Positions 48,287 through 61,300 of a stretch of 64,000 bases of DNA are shown here, in pieces. A program made the position numbers and the translations under genes. The DNA comes from Byssothecium circinans (lineage: Eukaryota > Ascomycota > Dothideomycetes > Pleosporales > Massarinaceae), in the NCBI GenBank assembly GCA_010015675.1, contig ML976984.1, positions 73,571 through 137,570 on the forward strand. The letters are read 5' to 3'. Under the pieces are notes generated by a model that was not told where the DNA came from, ran no database searches, and saw nothing but the letters and a program-made list of their open reading frames with translations. Each line of letters opens with the position of its first letter. Position 1 is the stretch's first letter.

Positions 48287-49139
48287 ATGGCTGTCGGGTA
48301 TTTTATGCTATTGAGCGGGCCGCCTGAATTCATCCAAAGCTATAAGTCATTTAAGGATTATCTGGACGGGAAGATTAGAGGCAAGCCAGGGTGGGTAGAC
48401 GTATGGAAGGCCCCACCTGGCATGCAGGCCAGGTGTGAATTCAAAACGAAGGATGACGCTGAGGAAGCATTTGGTACGTGGAATCTTCACTACTTCAAGA
48501 AAATACTTACTATGATTTGTAGCATGCTGTCGTGAAAGGGCAAAAACACATATTTTCGAAGACGACAGCGAAAGCATGTTTTTCAAGTTCCTCGAGTGCA
48601 ACTGCCCATCCAATGGGATCTGCAATGAGGGCTTTGATAAACAAACGCTCATTCCGAAGAAGCATTTCCTTAGCAAGCCACAATGGTTCCCCCCTCAGCA
48701 GGCGACTGGCTATCAGCCACCGCCTGAAACAATGACTCCTCGCGAGAATTACCAAACTACTACAGCACATGACGCGGCAGGGCTTCCAGTCAATATAGGT
48801 GTTGAGGGCGCAACAAAAATGGAATACTGTTCTGTTTTTATAGGGAACATACCCTACGGTATCACAGTTCAAGAACTTCGCGACTGGATATTAGAAAAGG
48901 CCGGTATCGAAGCTGTGAGCTGCGAAATCAAGAAAGGCAAAGGAAAAAAGCCCAAAGTCCATGCACTCGTTCGCTATGCTTCTAGCAGAGATGCGGGAAT
49001 AGTCATCGGCATCATCGATAAGAAGACAATCAAGATTTCAGGGAGAGACTTGAACGAACGGGTGCTCAATGCCCGAGTCGCCAAAGAAGGCGCGGACGTT
49101 GGAAAGCTTAGTCCCCCCAATGCGTATGGGTCTGGCTAG
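48287..49139 (+). CDS. RRM-domain RNA-binding protein, otherwise unrecognised
   Basis: Two exons, 48287-48473 and 48523-49139, give 267 aa. The C-terminal 100 residues are an RNA-recognition motif: beta-1/RNP2 YCSVFIGNIPYG, a helix VQELRDWILEKAGI, the beta-3/RNP1 strand VHALVRYAS, and a final GRDLNERVLNARVA strand. RNP1 lacks the usual aromatic residue at its third position. The N-terminal half resembles a second, degenerate RRM: MAVGYFMLLSGPP, a helix ending DYLDGKIRG, and ARCEFKTKDDAEEAF, which looks like a beta-3 strand and helix 2. Between them is a Cys-containing linker (FLECNCPSNGICNEG) and a Pro/Gln stretch. I cannot assign an ortholog; a lineage-specific RNA-binding protein is my best reading. 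Confidence 0.75.
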
Positions 49140-50000
49140 AGTATTTGTAAGTGATCAAAATTCTCTACGCTTCGAGTTTGCTAATACCTTATAGACCATT
49201 GAGCATTTGTTTTAGCTATTCATGGAAATTTGGACACTCATTCTCAATGGTTGGCTAGAGGGGGTTCACGGGTTGTGTATTCACCTAAGTAGATTCTGTT
49301 TCTTCCTTACACTACCTAATTGGCTCATTTCTTTCATTCTCCGGATCGGTTTCTTCCTCAGTGTATTTCGGAGGCAGTATGTGGCGGACTATCTTGTGTG
49401 GAAAGTGGAATCTTGTAGGTAGCTACTGGGCGTTATGGCCAACACTCCTTTACATATTTCTTTCAAAGTTGTTTTGGGCGTTACATTCTTTTTTTTATAT
49501 GTATTATTTAGATAATCGATGAATTAAACTGGCCTCCTCTGCGACAAATTTTATACCGCTCCCTGAGCAGTACCTGCATTATCACTCGTCCCCATATATA
49601 GAAAGTGTTTGCTTACAGCCCATCAAGCTCTTTGCAATTGGAGACGGAATCCCCAAATTGTCACTTTTCTTCACAATGGCTCCCGAGCTATTCAGCATCA
49701 CATGAACCCGCATCACCTGGGGAACCACCTTCCCTAAAATTTGCAGGCAGAAACGCTAAAAGCCCAAATCAAACAGCAGCAAACATACCGGATCAACGTG
49801 ACACCGCCTCCGACGCGCCAATCCACCCTCACTTGTGAGAGAGCAAAACAGCGAGAGTCCAAAGCGACACCAGCTCTCCCCAACTCCCAACCCTCTCGCG
49901 CCCTCAAGCGCATATACAAAAAGGTACATATAATCCAGACCCCTGCCCATTAAACCCCCCTCCTTCCCTTGCCCAACATATCTCCAATCCTCAAGCTACA
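49140..50000. other. Intergenic, RRM gene to BTB gene
   Basis: 860 bp with no supported gene; the left part is A+T-rich with poly-T near 49490 and the right part is the BTB promoter. Confidence 0.5.
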
Positions 50001-51814
50001 ATGACTTCCAGAATAGAGCCAATCAACTATCCGAGGGATGCCTTCGTCGAGAGGTAAGTTTCCCCCATCCCGAGCCAGATTTCGAAGGCAGTGTTTACCC
50101 AAAGGTCCCAGGCTCCAAGGACCCAGCGTCCAAATCACCATCATCACCAATGCGACGAACCCGCACACATATACCCTCCCCCAAAATCTGGTCACTCGAG
50201 ACTCCAAGTTCTTCGTCGAGGAGATAGCTCGACTAGACAATGCCAATGGCAGCAAGACTTCTTCCTCCCCGAACGTCTACAAAATCCCCCTCATCACCCT
50301 CAAAAATGTCGACAATTTTATCTTCGGCCTTTACCTCCGCTACCTCTATTACGGCCATTACCCCACCGATCCGGACTACAATCCGACTTTCGGCCCCGGA
50401 TCCATCAACGTCGCAGCAGTAAACCCCCCGACTACCACCGCGAGTGGTCCTACTCCCGCTCGTACGCACTCGATTGGTTTGATCCCTCTCCACTTCCGCG
50501 CTTGGGTTTTCGGCGCCTCGATCCGCTCTCGTAAGTACATTTTCATTGTTTACATTTTGAGAAAGATAGGCTGTGGCCATATGAGATGACGGGAGCATAT
50601 ACTAATCGAAGGGCTTTTTCACCATAACAGCGCGTTTCCAGAACTTCGTCATCCAACACATCTACAAGGGAATCGGAGTCCAATTCAGCCTTACACCGCG
50701 GCTTGTGGCGTACGTATGGATGTCAAGGGCTCAAAAGGCTTCCAATGCCACCGCTACTTCCACTTCCGCTACCGCTACCGCTACCAATACCACCAGCAAT
50801 AACGGCAACCCTGCCCCCACTTCCTCGACCAAGACCACCAATAACAATGGCGACGCCCCCTCGACTTCCTCGCCAACCAAGGCCACCAACAACGACAACG
50901 TCCCCTCCACTCCCAACCCCAACAACAACGATACCACCTCCAGCTCCACCTCCAGCTCCTCCACCCCCTCACCCCCAAAGCCCACCGCCTCCACCGCCCC
51001 CACCACCATCACAGTCCCCGAGAACGCCCTCCTCAAGCTCGTCCTCGACTTCCTTACCGCCCACTGGAACGCCCCCACCAACCACGTCGCGCGCATGCCC
51101 TCTCTCGCCCCGCTCTGGACCGAAATGTTCGCCAAGCTGCCCGAGCTCCACATCGTCGTCCTCACCGGCCAACTAGAAGGCCGTCGCATCCAGAATCTGC
51201 AGAGCTATTGGGTCGAGCCGAGTGTTATGCGGGCCAACCGTGTACCTACCACAGGAGGAGTTGGCGGCGGTGCTAACACGCAAGGACAAGGAATGCCCAG
51301 TGGGACAGGAACACTGACCACGACTACCGTGATGGGAGACCGACAGAAGCAGAAGCAGATGCAGCGACCCGGCCCCGATCCGAGGATTCCCCAAACCATC
51401 AACAAAGCGCAGCCGAGTCCGAACATACCGCCAGGGTCGACATTACTGGCCTTCGGCCTCGTTCTAAGGGATTCTGAAGGCCGGCTCCGTCGACGGACTG
51501 GGTCTCCTCCGGAGGAGCTTGAAGATCGTGATCCGGTGGAGAGTCCGGGGGTGATTCAGGCGAACGCTAGGTATGCTGCTATGGTGCTGCAAAGCCCCAT
51601 GCGCTCGCCCCCGAAGCACTCTGCGTCTCCGTTGGAGGGGCACGTGGGGAAGAAGGGGAAGATTGGGGAGGATGAGCAGGAGTCGGAGGAGGAGGATGAG
51701 ATGGAGGATGGGTATGACGCTGAGGATACCCAGGAGACCGCGGATGTGGGTGAAACTGAGGGTGTATACGACGCTGAGGATCACCCCGAGGACGCGGACA
51801 TGAATGAAGAGTGA
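50001..51814 (+). CDS. BTB/POZ-like domain protein with disordered middle
   Basis: Exons 50001-50053, 50112-50530 and 50631-51814 give 551 aa. The N-terminal third looks like a fungal BTB/POZ domain: a VQITIITNATNPHTYTL strand pair, LVTRDSKFFVEEIARL (the 'SKFF' mark of the fold), IPLITLKNVDNFIFGLYLRYLYYG, and an HFRAWVFGASI helix. The N-terminal helix MTSRIEPINYPRDAF precedes it. The middle is a long Thr/Asn/Ser/Pro tract (about residues 190-280), followed by LLKLVLDFLTAHWNAPTN, which resembles the BACK-like helices after a BTB fold. The C-terminus is an acidic Glu/Asp region. It could be a substrate adaptor for a Cul3-type ligase, but this is only inferred from the fold. Confidence 0.75.
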
Positions 51815-51931
51815 GTGGGGTGCGAGAGAAGGCGTTGCAAAATGTAAAGTATAGAGAATGCAAGCGTATATTCCAAAACAAAGCTTCTAGGGTATAGTAT
51901 ATAGCAAAGTACCTTGCAAAAGCAATGTCCC

Positions 51932-54900
51932 TCAGTTTCGCTCCTGCGAATAACTACTCATCCTCGCAATTCGTTCCGAAACACCCCCATTCCCACTCCC
52001 CTCCTGTGACCCCGGCGACACAACATCCAAGGAACTTCTCGGCCCCAGTCCGACACCACTGATGTTTGTTGCTGAAGGTGTGGTCGGTGGACTCGCACTT
52101 TGTCTGTCTTTCCCGAGCAAGGGACCATGCATCGACTCCAAAGAGTCCGGCTCGCGCGTCGACGGCGCTCTTGATGCTCTTGATGGCGAGGCACCGATGC
52201 CGCGGTGCATATCCATAGGATGGATAGCCTGTGGGGATGAGGAAAGGAAGCTCGCGATTTCGGCTTCGCTCGTGCCGGGGTGGTCAGGTGTCCTGGGTGA
52301 TCCAGATGAATTGGGCTTCTTGCTTGGTGGAGGGATCTGGAGGAAGCGTTGAAATGCGTTGCGGTCGTCTGGCTCGTCGTCGTCGTCATCAGACGTGCCC
52401 TCGAAGTACAAGTCATCCCACACAGCAGAATCTTTACTACGTACAGAGTCTGCAGTATGTAACCTGCGATGATGCTGGTCGCGAGTCTTCAATGGCTTCA
52501 GCTCATCAGCTACTTCCCTCATTTCGCTCTCTGTGCGCTCAACAGGCGGATATATATCTTCTTGGCCCCTGACATGCTCCCCATCCGCTTTGATAGGCAC
52601 CTCCACGTTCTTCGCTCGGTCGACAGCAGGTTCGTGCTCGTCCCGAGTTTCAGCGGCAAAGGTGTCTGCGAAATGGGTGTCGCACAAGTGCTTGACTACT
52701 GGCCAGCCGTAAGCGTTGGCAAACATTCGCCGAACTACGATGTTGTTGTGTGCATCCGGCTCGAGCCGAACGAGCACCTTCCTCCAGGAAAGATCTTTGT
52801 GGTACGCTCTGGCAATCTTCTCTTCGACACGCATGCCGCCCTCTTCGTTGCTACCGGAAGAGTTTTGAGACGTATTGCTATCTCCTGAAAATGATCGGCC
52901 GCCAGCCTTCTTCTTCATTGGCGGCGGTGGGATGTCTTCGGGATGATAGATGCGGTCATGGAAAATCGTACGCGCCCGCATGGTGGGGTCAATGATCCAG
53001 GAGGATGGAGGAACGGGTGGGGCGAGGAGATCGCCGGCTGATTCGAAAATGGTCGTCTTTGGAGGAGCAGATGGGTGGCTTGGGTCATTTGCTAAAGAAT
53101 CGCCGCGAGTTGCCTGGGGTCTCCTGTTCTGCTGGTCAGGGTTGTCTGAAGAAGACGCCTCGTCTGCGTTGCTTGAGTCTCCTTGATCAAAGCCTACGGT
53201 CTGACTCCTCTTAAACATTTTCTTATCTTTTGCAGTGTGCTTGCCAGATGGACGGATATATCCCCAAAGCGTACTAAGAGTCGATTGATTGTTGGTTGCT
53301 GTCATAGGTTGACCATCTGAACTGCGTCTTGGATTATCGAGCCATTGATTAGCACTAGGCTCTGCGGCGGCTTGTGCTTCGTCATCTTGATTGGTCACAT
53401 CTTCAGCTGGCTGAGGAACAGTAGTGTCATCATGGTTAGCTAACGGTGAGTGTATTTCGTCATCCTCCTCTTCATGAACCCCTACTCTAGAAGGGTTAGG
53501 AGAAGTGTTCTGTCCGGTCAATTGGCTAAAGCCCCAAGTCGCGACTGTTCCAATGAGTCCGTTCTCTCTCCTTGCCTTCTCAACCCTGTCCAAGCCTCTC
53601 CAGTCGAGGAACAGGAGGCAGCTTGTGCGTAGGGGCACGATGCCATCGTTGACGACATTCGAGTAGACAGTTCGATTCCGGAACATACGCAGCACAGCAT
53701 GTGCCGGACCGGTGGGAAGAATACGGAGAAGCGGCTTAGCGCCAGGGTCTTCGTTATTGTGTTGGTTCTGCGACTGCCCGCCGAACCCGCTCACCATGGC
53801 AGTCCATCCACTCCGCGCAATTGTAGGAGCTCGCCACGTCAGGCCCAGATCCTGCCCGGTCCTTCCAACCAGGCCGAAGTCTAAAGCGAACTTGACGTAC
53901 ATGGGGTTTTCGTTGCTCATGCCGAGGAATGGAGAAGCCATGGCGATGAAGTTGACGGGCTTGATCCTTTGGAAGAACTCGGGCGAGTGTTTGTGGATGT
54001 ATGCGATGGCGTACGTTTGCACGAGCCCACCAAGCGAATGGCCGATAAAGCTGATGCTCGTGAACTTGTAAGCCCTGTCCTGCCCATGTGAAACGTCTTC
54101 CTTGTGAGTAGTACTCCCAGACTGTGACGGCACACCTGGATCTCCCTTGTCTCTGGTGGGTGTGAATGGTGCAAACTTGGATTTCTTAACCGGGAGGTAG
54201 GGCTGATCCGGATATGTCAAGTTTAGAACGTATTTCGCCAGTCTCTTTCCTAGATATTGTATGCCGCGTTCTGTCCGCACGACGTTCTTGTCTAGGCCAC
54301 GTACAATGACCTCTTCATCATCATCGTCTTCCGAGATGTCCTCTTGGCCACCCGATAGTGGAGCTGTGGAAGTATCTTTAGAATCTTGATGCTTCGGTTC
54401 GGTTTGTTGTTGTCGCTCCTCCCGCCTCCGTTTTCTTCGGCTTTCGCGGGCTCGCCTGGCGGTTGCATCGATACTTTCTTTCAGATACAGCATGTCGGCC
54501 CCTAGATTGCTGTGTAGACCATGAGTGAGCACCACCAGATGTATCTTCTGGGGCTTCTTCTTCGACCTGTCTTCTGACTCTCTTCTCTTCATGTCCTTGG
54601 ACTTGTGCGGTGAATTATCCTCCTCTTCCGGTTGCCATTTCGGCAGTTCCGGCTTGTTCCACAGGCTCGCAGTGTCGTCGACGACCAATTTGATCGCTTT
54701 TGAATATACCCCTTTTGGGTTCGCCGAGTGCTTCCGCAAATGTTTTGCCTTTCCCTGCTGATGATCCTGGACCTGGCCTGGAACTCCATTGGTGTTTCCG
54801 GTAATGGCTGTGAAACCCAGGTCGAGTGATCGCTCATCCCGTGCGACAAGAAGCTCGTAGTTGACCGAGGCCGACTGTGAGAAGATGATCTGCGACGCAA

Positions 54901-55337
54901 TCTCAATAATCCACGTTGCAGACCGCGGCGAGCCGTCGTTGAGCTCTCTGTCGCCACCGCTTTCTCGGATGTGATCTGGCACGGTCAGCCTTGCGCTCCA
55001 CGAGCCTCCAGCCTTGACGTTTGGCTCGAACTCGGGCACGCCCTCCTTCTTCGGCGACTCGACTTTCTTGTTCGGGTTGAAGGTGGAGGGATATGCGGCG
55101 ACGTGGATGGTGTAGGGCCCGTGGAGATAGGCGGCGCGGAGGGGCATCGCCGACGTGTTGCGTATTCGGACATGGAGGAAGGCCGGGGTTGGTAATATCC
55201 TGTCTTCGGATGGCGTGTATGTGACCGTATATCTGTGGTTTGTTAGCACCGGTAGCGGCACTGCGCGTCATAGATGCATCTGCGGACCTGACGACCTCGC
55301 CTACCTTGACGGCGCCGGTCTGGTGGAGCAACAACAT
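51932..55337 (-). CDS. ROG1-type lipase/serine esterase (DUF676 family)
   Basis: A putative alpha/beta-hydrolase lipase of the DUF676 family; yeast Rog1 is a monoacylglycerol lipase. Exons 55337-55288 and 55232-51932 give 1116 aa. Exon 1 codes the short start MLLLHQTGAVKVGEVVR, joined over a 55-nt intron to YTVTYTPSEDRILPTPAFL, the normal N-terminus of fungal homologues. LVVLTHGLHSNLGADM (near residue 254) is the oxyanion strand, and SFIGHSLGGLVQTYA (near residue 412) has the GHSLG nucleophile elbow. A late His is expected in the catalytic half but I did not place it. The C-terminal 450 residues are mainly disordered, Ser/Pro/Asp-rich. The frame also contains a MPLPVLTN start downstream, which I reject. 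It converges with the BTB gene, 117 bp away. Confidence 0.9.
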
Positions 55338-58300
55338 CCTCCGTGCGCGCAGTTGCTCGTTGCGTAGCTCTCGGCGCGACGGCGTGAGCAGAAAATAAGA
55401 AGAGGAAGCTTCCGTGCAGCCCGCGTCGGGTGTTTGGGCGAGCTTGTAGGTGCGAGGCGTGAGCAGCATCAGCGGAGAGCGAGCAGTCGATGGTTTTCAA
55501 TATCAATACGGGTTTCAAGTCCACTTCACACGCTTGCAGAGAGACACAACGAGTGCGACGACGGTTCAAATGGTGGAAGATGGCGGATACGGGGGCAGGT
55601 CACGCCGCGAAGATGGAAGATGAAATGGATGGCCGTGGTGCGTGGTTGCACGTCATTTGCGCGCGTGGCATGGTGAATGGTGAGTGACAGGCATGGGCTC
55701 CCCGGACCGGTAGGGGAAGTGCCGTCACTGTGGACAGTGTGGAGAGACGGAAACGGGTTTCACATACATGGCCCGAGTCTCTGCCCAGCGGATGCTGCAT
55801 ATTCCTGCATGCAGTGCATGCCGCCGTGATGCTTGATGTTCTGTTATCTTTCTTGGCGGTACGGGTTGCGGAGCGGGAGCACGTGCCGTCGGCATCATCT
55901 TGTTCCGCTTCCGACGTCTTCAACACGCTGCCCTGGTTACTAAGGGCCTGATGATGAGCACCTGATGCAGTTCCGGACATGCTGGTAAGGTGTTAGCACT
56001 GGGGAATACTTTTGGAAATAAGGAGTAATTGCACTTACTTTGTACTTTGTTGAGAATTGGTGATGTATATTCGAGTTTGAATTTGACGTATGTACTTGAA
56101 GCTTGCGTGACGATTTGGAAGAGAGACTCTGCTTCGATGGCGGGGGCTGCAGTATTTATCCCCACATGAGAGTGTATTAAGTCGTTTGGCTTCAGTCTTT
56201 GCGTTTGAGCGATAGGCAAAAGCAGGATTGACGGCTGTTCATATCGTGCTTCAATTCCAATTCGAGCCATCGCATGGGTCGGATTCCGGCTGAGTCTGGG
56301 AAAACGTGACTTAAATCCCCCGCAAGAGCGCAAACAGCTATTGTTGACAATGTTAAAGAACGATCTGTTTGCTCCGTAGGCACGAGTTCGACAATCAACC
56401 ATCGAAATTGGGGGGTCATCTCCTTTTGAAGGCGCCGCTCGGACACAGCAACGGCGGGGAAACAATTGAAGGAAAGGTGAGCGCTGAATTAAAGTCTTCA
56501 CGAGGACATCTAATACTAATATGTAGCAGCCTTAACTAGGAGGAATAAGAGCGCAATCAAACGGAAACAAGCAATTAAGGTCACGTCCAATTTGCTCATG
56601 GCGTGCGCTTGCTTCAATTTCTGCATCGAAGTTCACGCGAAATAGCCACGAGGTTTCCTGCTTGCCCAAACAGTCGGCTTTTCAGGCGTGAGAGAATGGG
56701 AAAACGGAATTAAACAGCCCTTGATCAAAGTTCATGATCAGTTGGCATAGGACAAAAGTATGCGTTAACGCTGAAATAGATATTGAAAAGAACAGATGAA
56801 AACATATGAAGATTGCAGCCAAAAAACTGCGGAGGGAAATGTAACATGTCTTGGTACATGTCTTGGAGCAGCCTTGGCCTCGCATTTCGAGATTTGTAAA
56901 GCTCAACTTAGAGACTTAGAACAAAAGGGTACAGGCGCCCAAACAATAGTAGTGCGATACTTTTGCTACGACGTAAGCTTGGTAATATATTAACAAATAT
57001 GAATGATAGAAGTATGACGTACTCTAGCATATGCATCCCAAAGGATAGCTTACCATCAACTAGAAGAAAAGAATGCGCATTTTCCACAACCGAGTTTGGA
57101 GTTCACGACCGTAGCAATAATTGGCGCCGTCTTCAAAAACATGCGTTGTGACCTCAAGCCATGAACGGACATCTGGAGGTCCTTTGCGCTCACCTCAAAA
57201 TTGCACGAGGACTGAAATATCTATCGATTAAAGCAAGCCGAAGACTGCAAACCTATGCGCACTTTCTCAAAACATGAACACGCTACATAAAGCCCCAGAA
57301 TGGTGTTTCAAAATTTGTGTTTACGCGTCGTTATCACTAATAGTTGATTGGTGTTCAAAAGTTCGCATGCGCACGTGCATTCACGATGACTTCCTGCTGC
57401 AGGAAACGAAGGGGCCGACTCGGAAGCGCGATTCCTACTTCGCCACACGTACCACACATGATATTCACAGACAATCTCATTTAAGAGGGTGTTTTAGTCA
57501 ACGCCAACTTCACCGTCATCAGCTAAGCTAAAGCCTATTGCCGACAGGGCGGCGCGGTTGTGGCAAGAAGCCGGATGTTAATAAATAATTCCTAGCATCT
57601 TGAAATTAACAGGACTGTTTACCAAAGGTATACTAGACAATATAGGTTTCTTGGGCTCTAGTAACGATGCTGCTACTTAAGTAGCTTTCACTGCTTACAT
57701 GCAGACTAACAAGGGATAATACAGTGAACTTCACTTCTCAGAGCCGGCCAATAGTGATAGCTTAGGATAGAATACGTCAACAGTCACTCGTGAAGCCAGA
57801 TGAAATCAAACAGTTACACGGGCATGAATGACGCGCCCTTTCCTTATAAGATATCAGATAGAGGTAGATTGTGGTGATGGTTTGGGACGATACCAGCCGA
57901 TAATTTCTGGAATCGAGAAGTAGAGGAGATTGGATGGTTACACGAACATAGATGATACCCCTTTCACTTTCCCTTCACGGATAGAACATTGGTAACATCT
58001 CAATAAGATTCCACCACAGAACAATACCACAGATTCCGAAACCTGAATACTATGATTGAGTACATGGCTCCCCGAGCCCTAAAGAAACAGGGTATCTATA
58101 TGAATCCTACGCAATGTGATGATACAAAAAACACATTGGGTAAGACCATCTGAATCCAGTACGCCATCATGATAACTACACAAACCCCATACATACACAT
58201 GCCAGTTCTATCCTACCACACTGTAATCCGCACACGCACTATCGAGACAATAACACTCCCGCCTTGTCCCACAGTATCAATAAGTGAATGCCCAGGTCGA

Positions 58301-58347
58301 GCTCTCAGCTCGACTTCGTAACACACATACTCTTCACTTATACTCGC
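55338..58347. other. Long gene-poor stretch between ROG1-type gene and HIR3
   Basis: 3 kb with no supported gene. A 193-codon frame (55920-56501, minus) and smaller ones show no domain features or compositional match to the genes around. The part right of 56500 is A+T-richer than the rest, with many short tracts. Confidence 0.5.
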
Positions 58348-61300
58348 TCACGAGACGTCCATTTCATCCCCACCATCTACCCCGTCAGCGGCACTCTCGC
58401 GCTTTTCCTCAACCTTCACTGTATCTTTCTTGTGAGCCACCAGATTAGGGAAGAGCGAGGGACGGGATGTTATAGATACACTTCGCTTAGGCTCAAGGTC
58501 AACCATAGCTTCCTGTCCAATCTCCTGCACCTCTGATTCATCTAGCTCGCTGAGTTCGCTCTCATCGTCCGCAGAGTCATGAATGGACGCCGGTGCGCTA
58601 TCGACATTGGTCACACTCGCAGCGGCCGTCACGGTGCCGCTGTTGGGAACTGTGGTCTGCTCGTTCACGCTCGTGGTTGCGGAGGGTTGTTCGGTGGATG
58701 GCTTGTCGGGCGATGGACGGTTGTTGGTGAGTGGAAGCGTGGTATTCGCTGCGGACGGAGGTGATCGTATGGGAATTGCCACGGGTGCGGCTGCACCGGC
58801 AGGCTTCTGGGCGCAAGATTCGGCTCTTTTTTGAATTTCCCGGCGACCAACAGGCTTCGGCCTTGATTTGGCGACCGGATCGACTTGTTGAGGTGGGGGC
58901 GGAGGCTGGTTCAACTGACTAGGATGGTAGAGATTGAAAGGGGATTTGTTCTCGTTGTTCCCGTCAACTTGCACAGTCATGAGCGATGACACAAAAGGAA
59001 TACCATTACTCGTCGGCGCAGGCTGGATCTTGGGTTGCTGCTCTGATGGTAAAGGCCGTAGGGTCGGGCCAACGGTCTCGTAAAGCAGGGCAAAGGTGTC
59101 GCCGATGAGGTCATCGATGAGGACCGATTTGACCAGACCGTTGTTGAGCCGTTTGAGTTCAAAGACGTCGCGAAGAATGTCCAGGATGCTATTTTGAGTA
59201 GCTGGGTTCTGACTCCACACTTCCAGACGCGTTGCCGTGATATTGTACTCCTCGAACGTAAACGCCCTGAAGACAGTGTCCTCGTGACCTTCTGGTATCT
59301 TACCAATCCGTCGCAAGAGTTTGAGATACCGTGAGCAGAGCTCTTGCCACAACTTCGCGTGCTCGAAGAAGTCAGTCTGCTTCTTTCGTACACGTTTGGC
59401 CAACAATTCCATATTGGCCTTGTCTCCAGTCTGATCTAGGAGATGGACGAAAAACTTTGTGTAGCGTGTCGTAAAAACAAAGTGTCGACCAGGCCGCTCA
59501 TTCTCAGGTTTCCATACTTGCACAGCCATTGTTTTTGTGAAGATTTGCTGCGTCAATTCATGTTTCGCAGCATGTGCGACCATCATGTCATGGGAATCAT
59601 CGTAGATGACATGAGCAGCACGAGCGATGATACGATGATGCCAGCTGGATTTGTCGGCAGCGCGTAAGGCCTTGAGCACAGCAAGCATATATCGCTCCCA
59701 ATCATCAACCCCGTTAGGCCGGAGGTTATGCGCATAAGGTGTCTTCTCCAAGATTTCGGCGCCCTTTTCATGGTCGATAACCTTGCGTTGAAACAGCTTG
59801 TGGGTGATGGAGATCAACTTGTAATGAGGTTCGAGGATGGGCTCACGACTGCGTTCCTTCTTTCCGGGTAGGGTTTCAATGGCGTTGACGACGGCATCGA
59901 GAACTTGTTCCCATGTCGGGCCGTCATTTGGTGGCTGTATGCCTTGACCTGTAGCGTCAAGGCTAGCCTGAGCATTGGCGGAGTACATCTTCCAAAGACA
60001 TTTTCCAAGCATATAGTAGTTCCACCACTTGTCAGGATTGCCTTTGATTGCCCGCCTGAAAAGTACGCTGGCAAATTTCCAAGCGGTATATGTGGACAAC
60101 GGCCTGAATGGTACGTCTTGATAGACGTTCTGCGTGAGACTGCCACTGTAGTATTTATGCTCGGTATCTTTGATAGCATAGGCGTTCATGCTGAAAGGTT
60201 CCCTGGAAGAAGCATAGATCTGGTTTCCAAACTCTGTGTACATCTGCACAACCTTGGCCCTCGTCTGCGGTGAAGGGTCTGCATCACGAACAGCACAAGC
60301 GACCGCCATGGTATAACAATGAATAGCGCCTCGTTGAATGTTAACCAAGTCAACTCTATGGTTGTTCATCTTATCGGCATTCCACAGCACTTGCTCTTCA
60401 AGCTCATAGTCTTTCACCTGGGCGAGACGATACCAAGTCTCCCAGCGTTCGGCGGAGAACTCGAGGTCTTGAAGGAAGAGAGCTTGGGGGAAGTTGAAAT
60501 CATCCGTCGAGCCTGGACCTTGTCGCTTCTGCGACCGGAATTTGTTGAGCATCATGTTGCCCATGAGGTAGTACCAACCTATTGAAGCTGGTACCGAGAC
60601 CTCCGTGGGAATGTGTCTCGTATTGAGTGAGCCAATACCTTTGAGGCAGTTGAACAAGCCTACTGGATTGATCGGCGATTTGAAGTAAGCGGTAAGTATC
60701 TTGCGGTTGAGAGTGAGGTCGTCATGTTGCGGTTTAAGTCGACCAAGAGTGCCATGTACCTTCTCAATGGTAGTTTTGATGTCATGTTTTGAGACCTCTT
60801 TGATGCCGATTTTATCAGCCTGAGCCATAATGAAGGGCAACAGCGATGTAGCTGTCTTCTTGTCGAGTATGTCTGGAATCGAGGCATAGTCTTGGCAGTC
60901 GAGCGGATCGACAAATGTTTTCAACCCGTACAGGTCGTTCAAGACCTGGGAAATCTCATTGTCGCGGGTAGTAGATTCCGTAACGTTGTCGAGATGGAAG
61001 AGCTCATCTTTGACTAGTCTCAAGAACAATCGTCCTGTCGAATGAGAGAAGCATCGTACACCTGTGGCGTGGTGAACGTGTCGAAGGAACTCGAATGCGT
61101 CATCGGAAGGGTTGGGGAATTCTCTGGCGTTCTGCGCCATGCCCTCTTTGAGGAGGTAGTACTGCAGAATCCAGAGTCGCATTTGCATATCGTTAAGTCG
61201 GTTCATCATGTTTCCGAACGTGCCTGTTGGGAGACCTTCAATCCTTGGGCAGGAAAACAGACCGATGCGCATTCTGTCTTGGAGGAAGTTCGCGCCAGAC

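Noticed and set aside
55233..55261. Alternative start MPLPVLTN for the ROG1-type gene
   Set aside because: It is intronic; splicing exon 1 at 55288 gives the family-typical N-terminus.
55920..56501. 193-codon minus-strand frame
   Set aside because: No domain features; it may be a chance frame in a 3 kb empty stretch.
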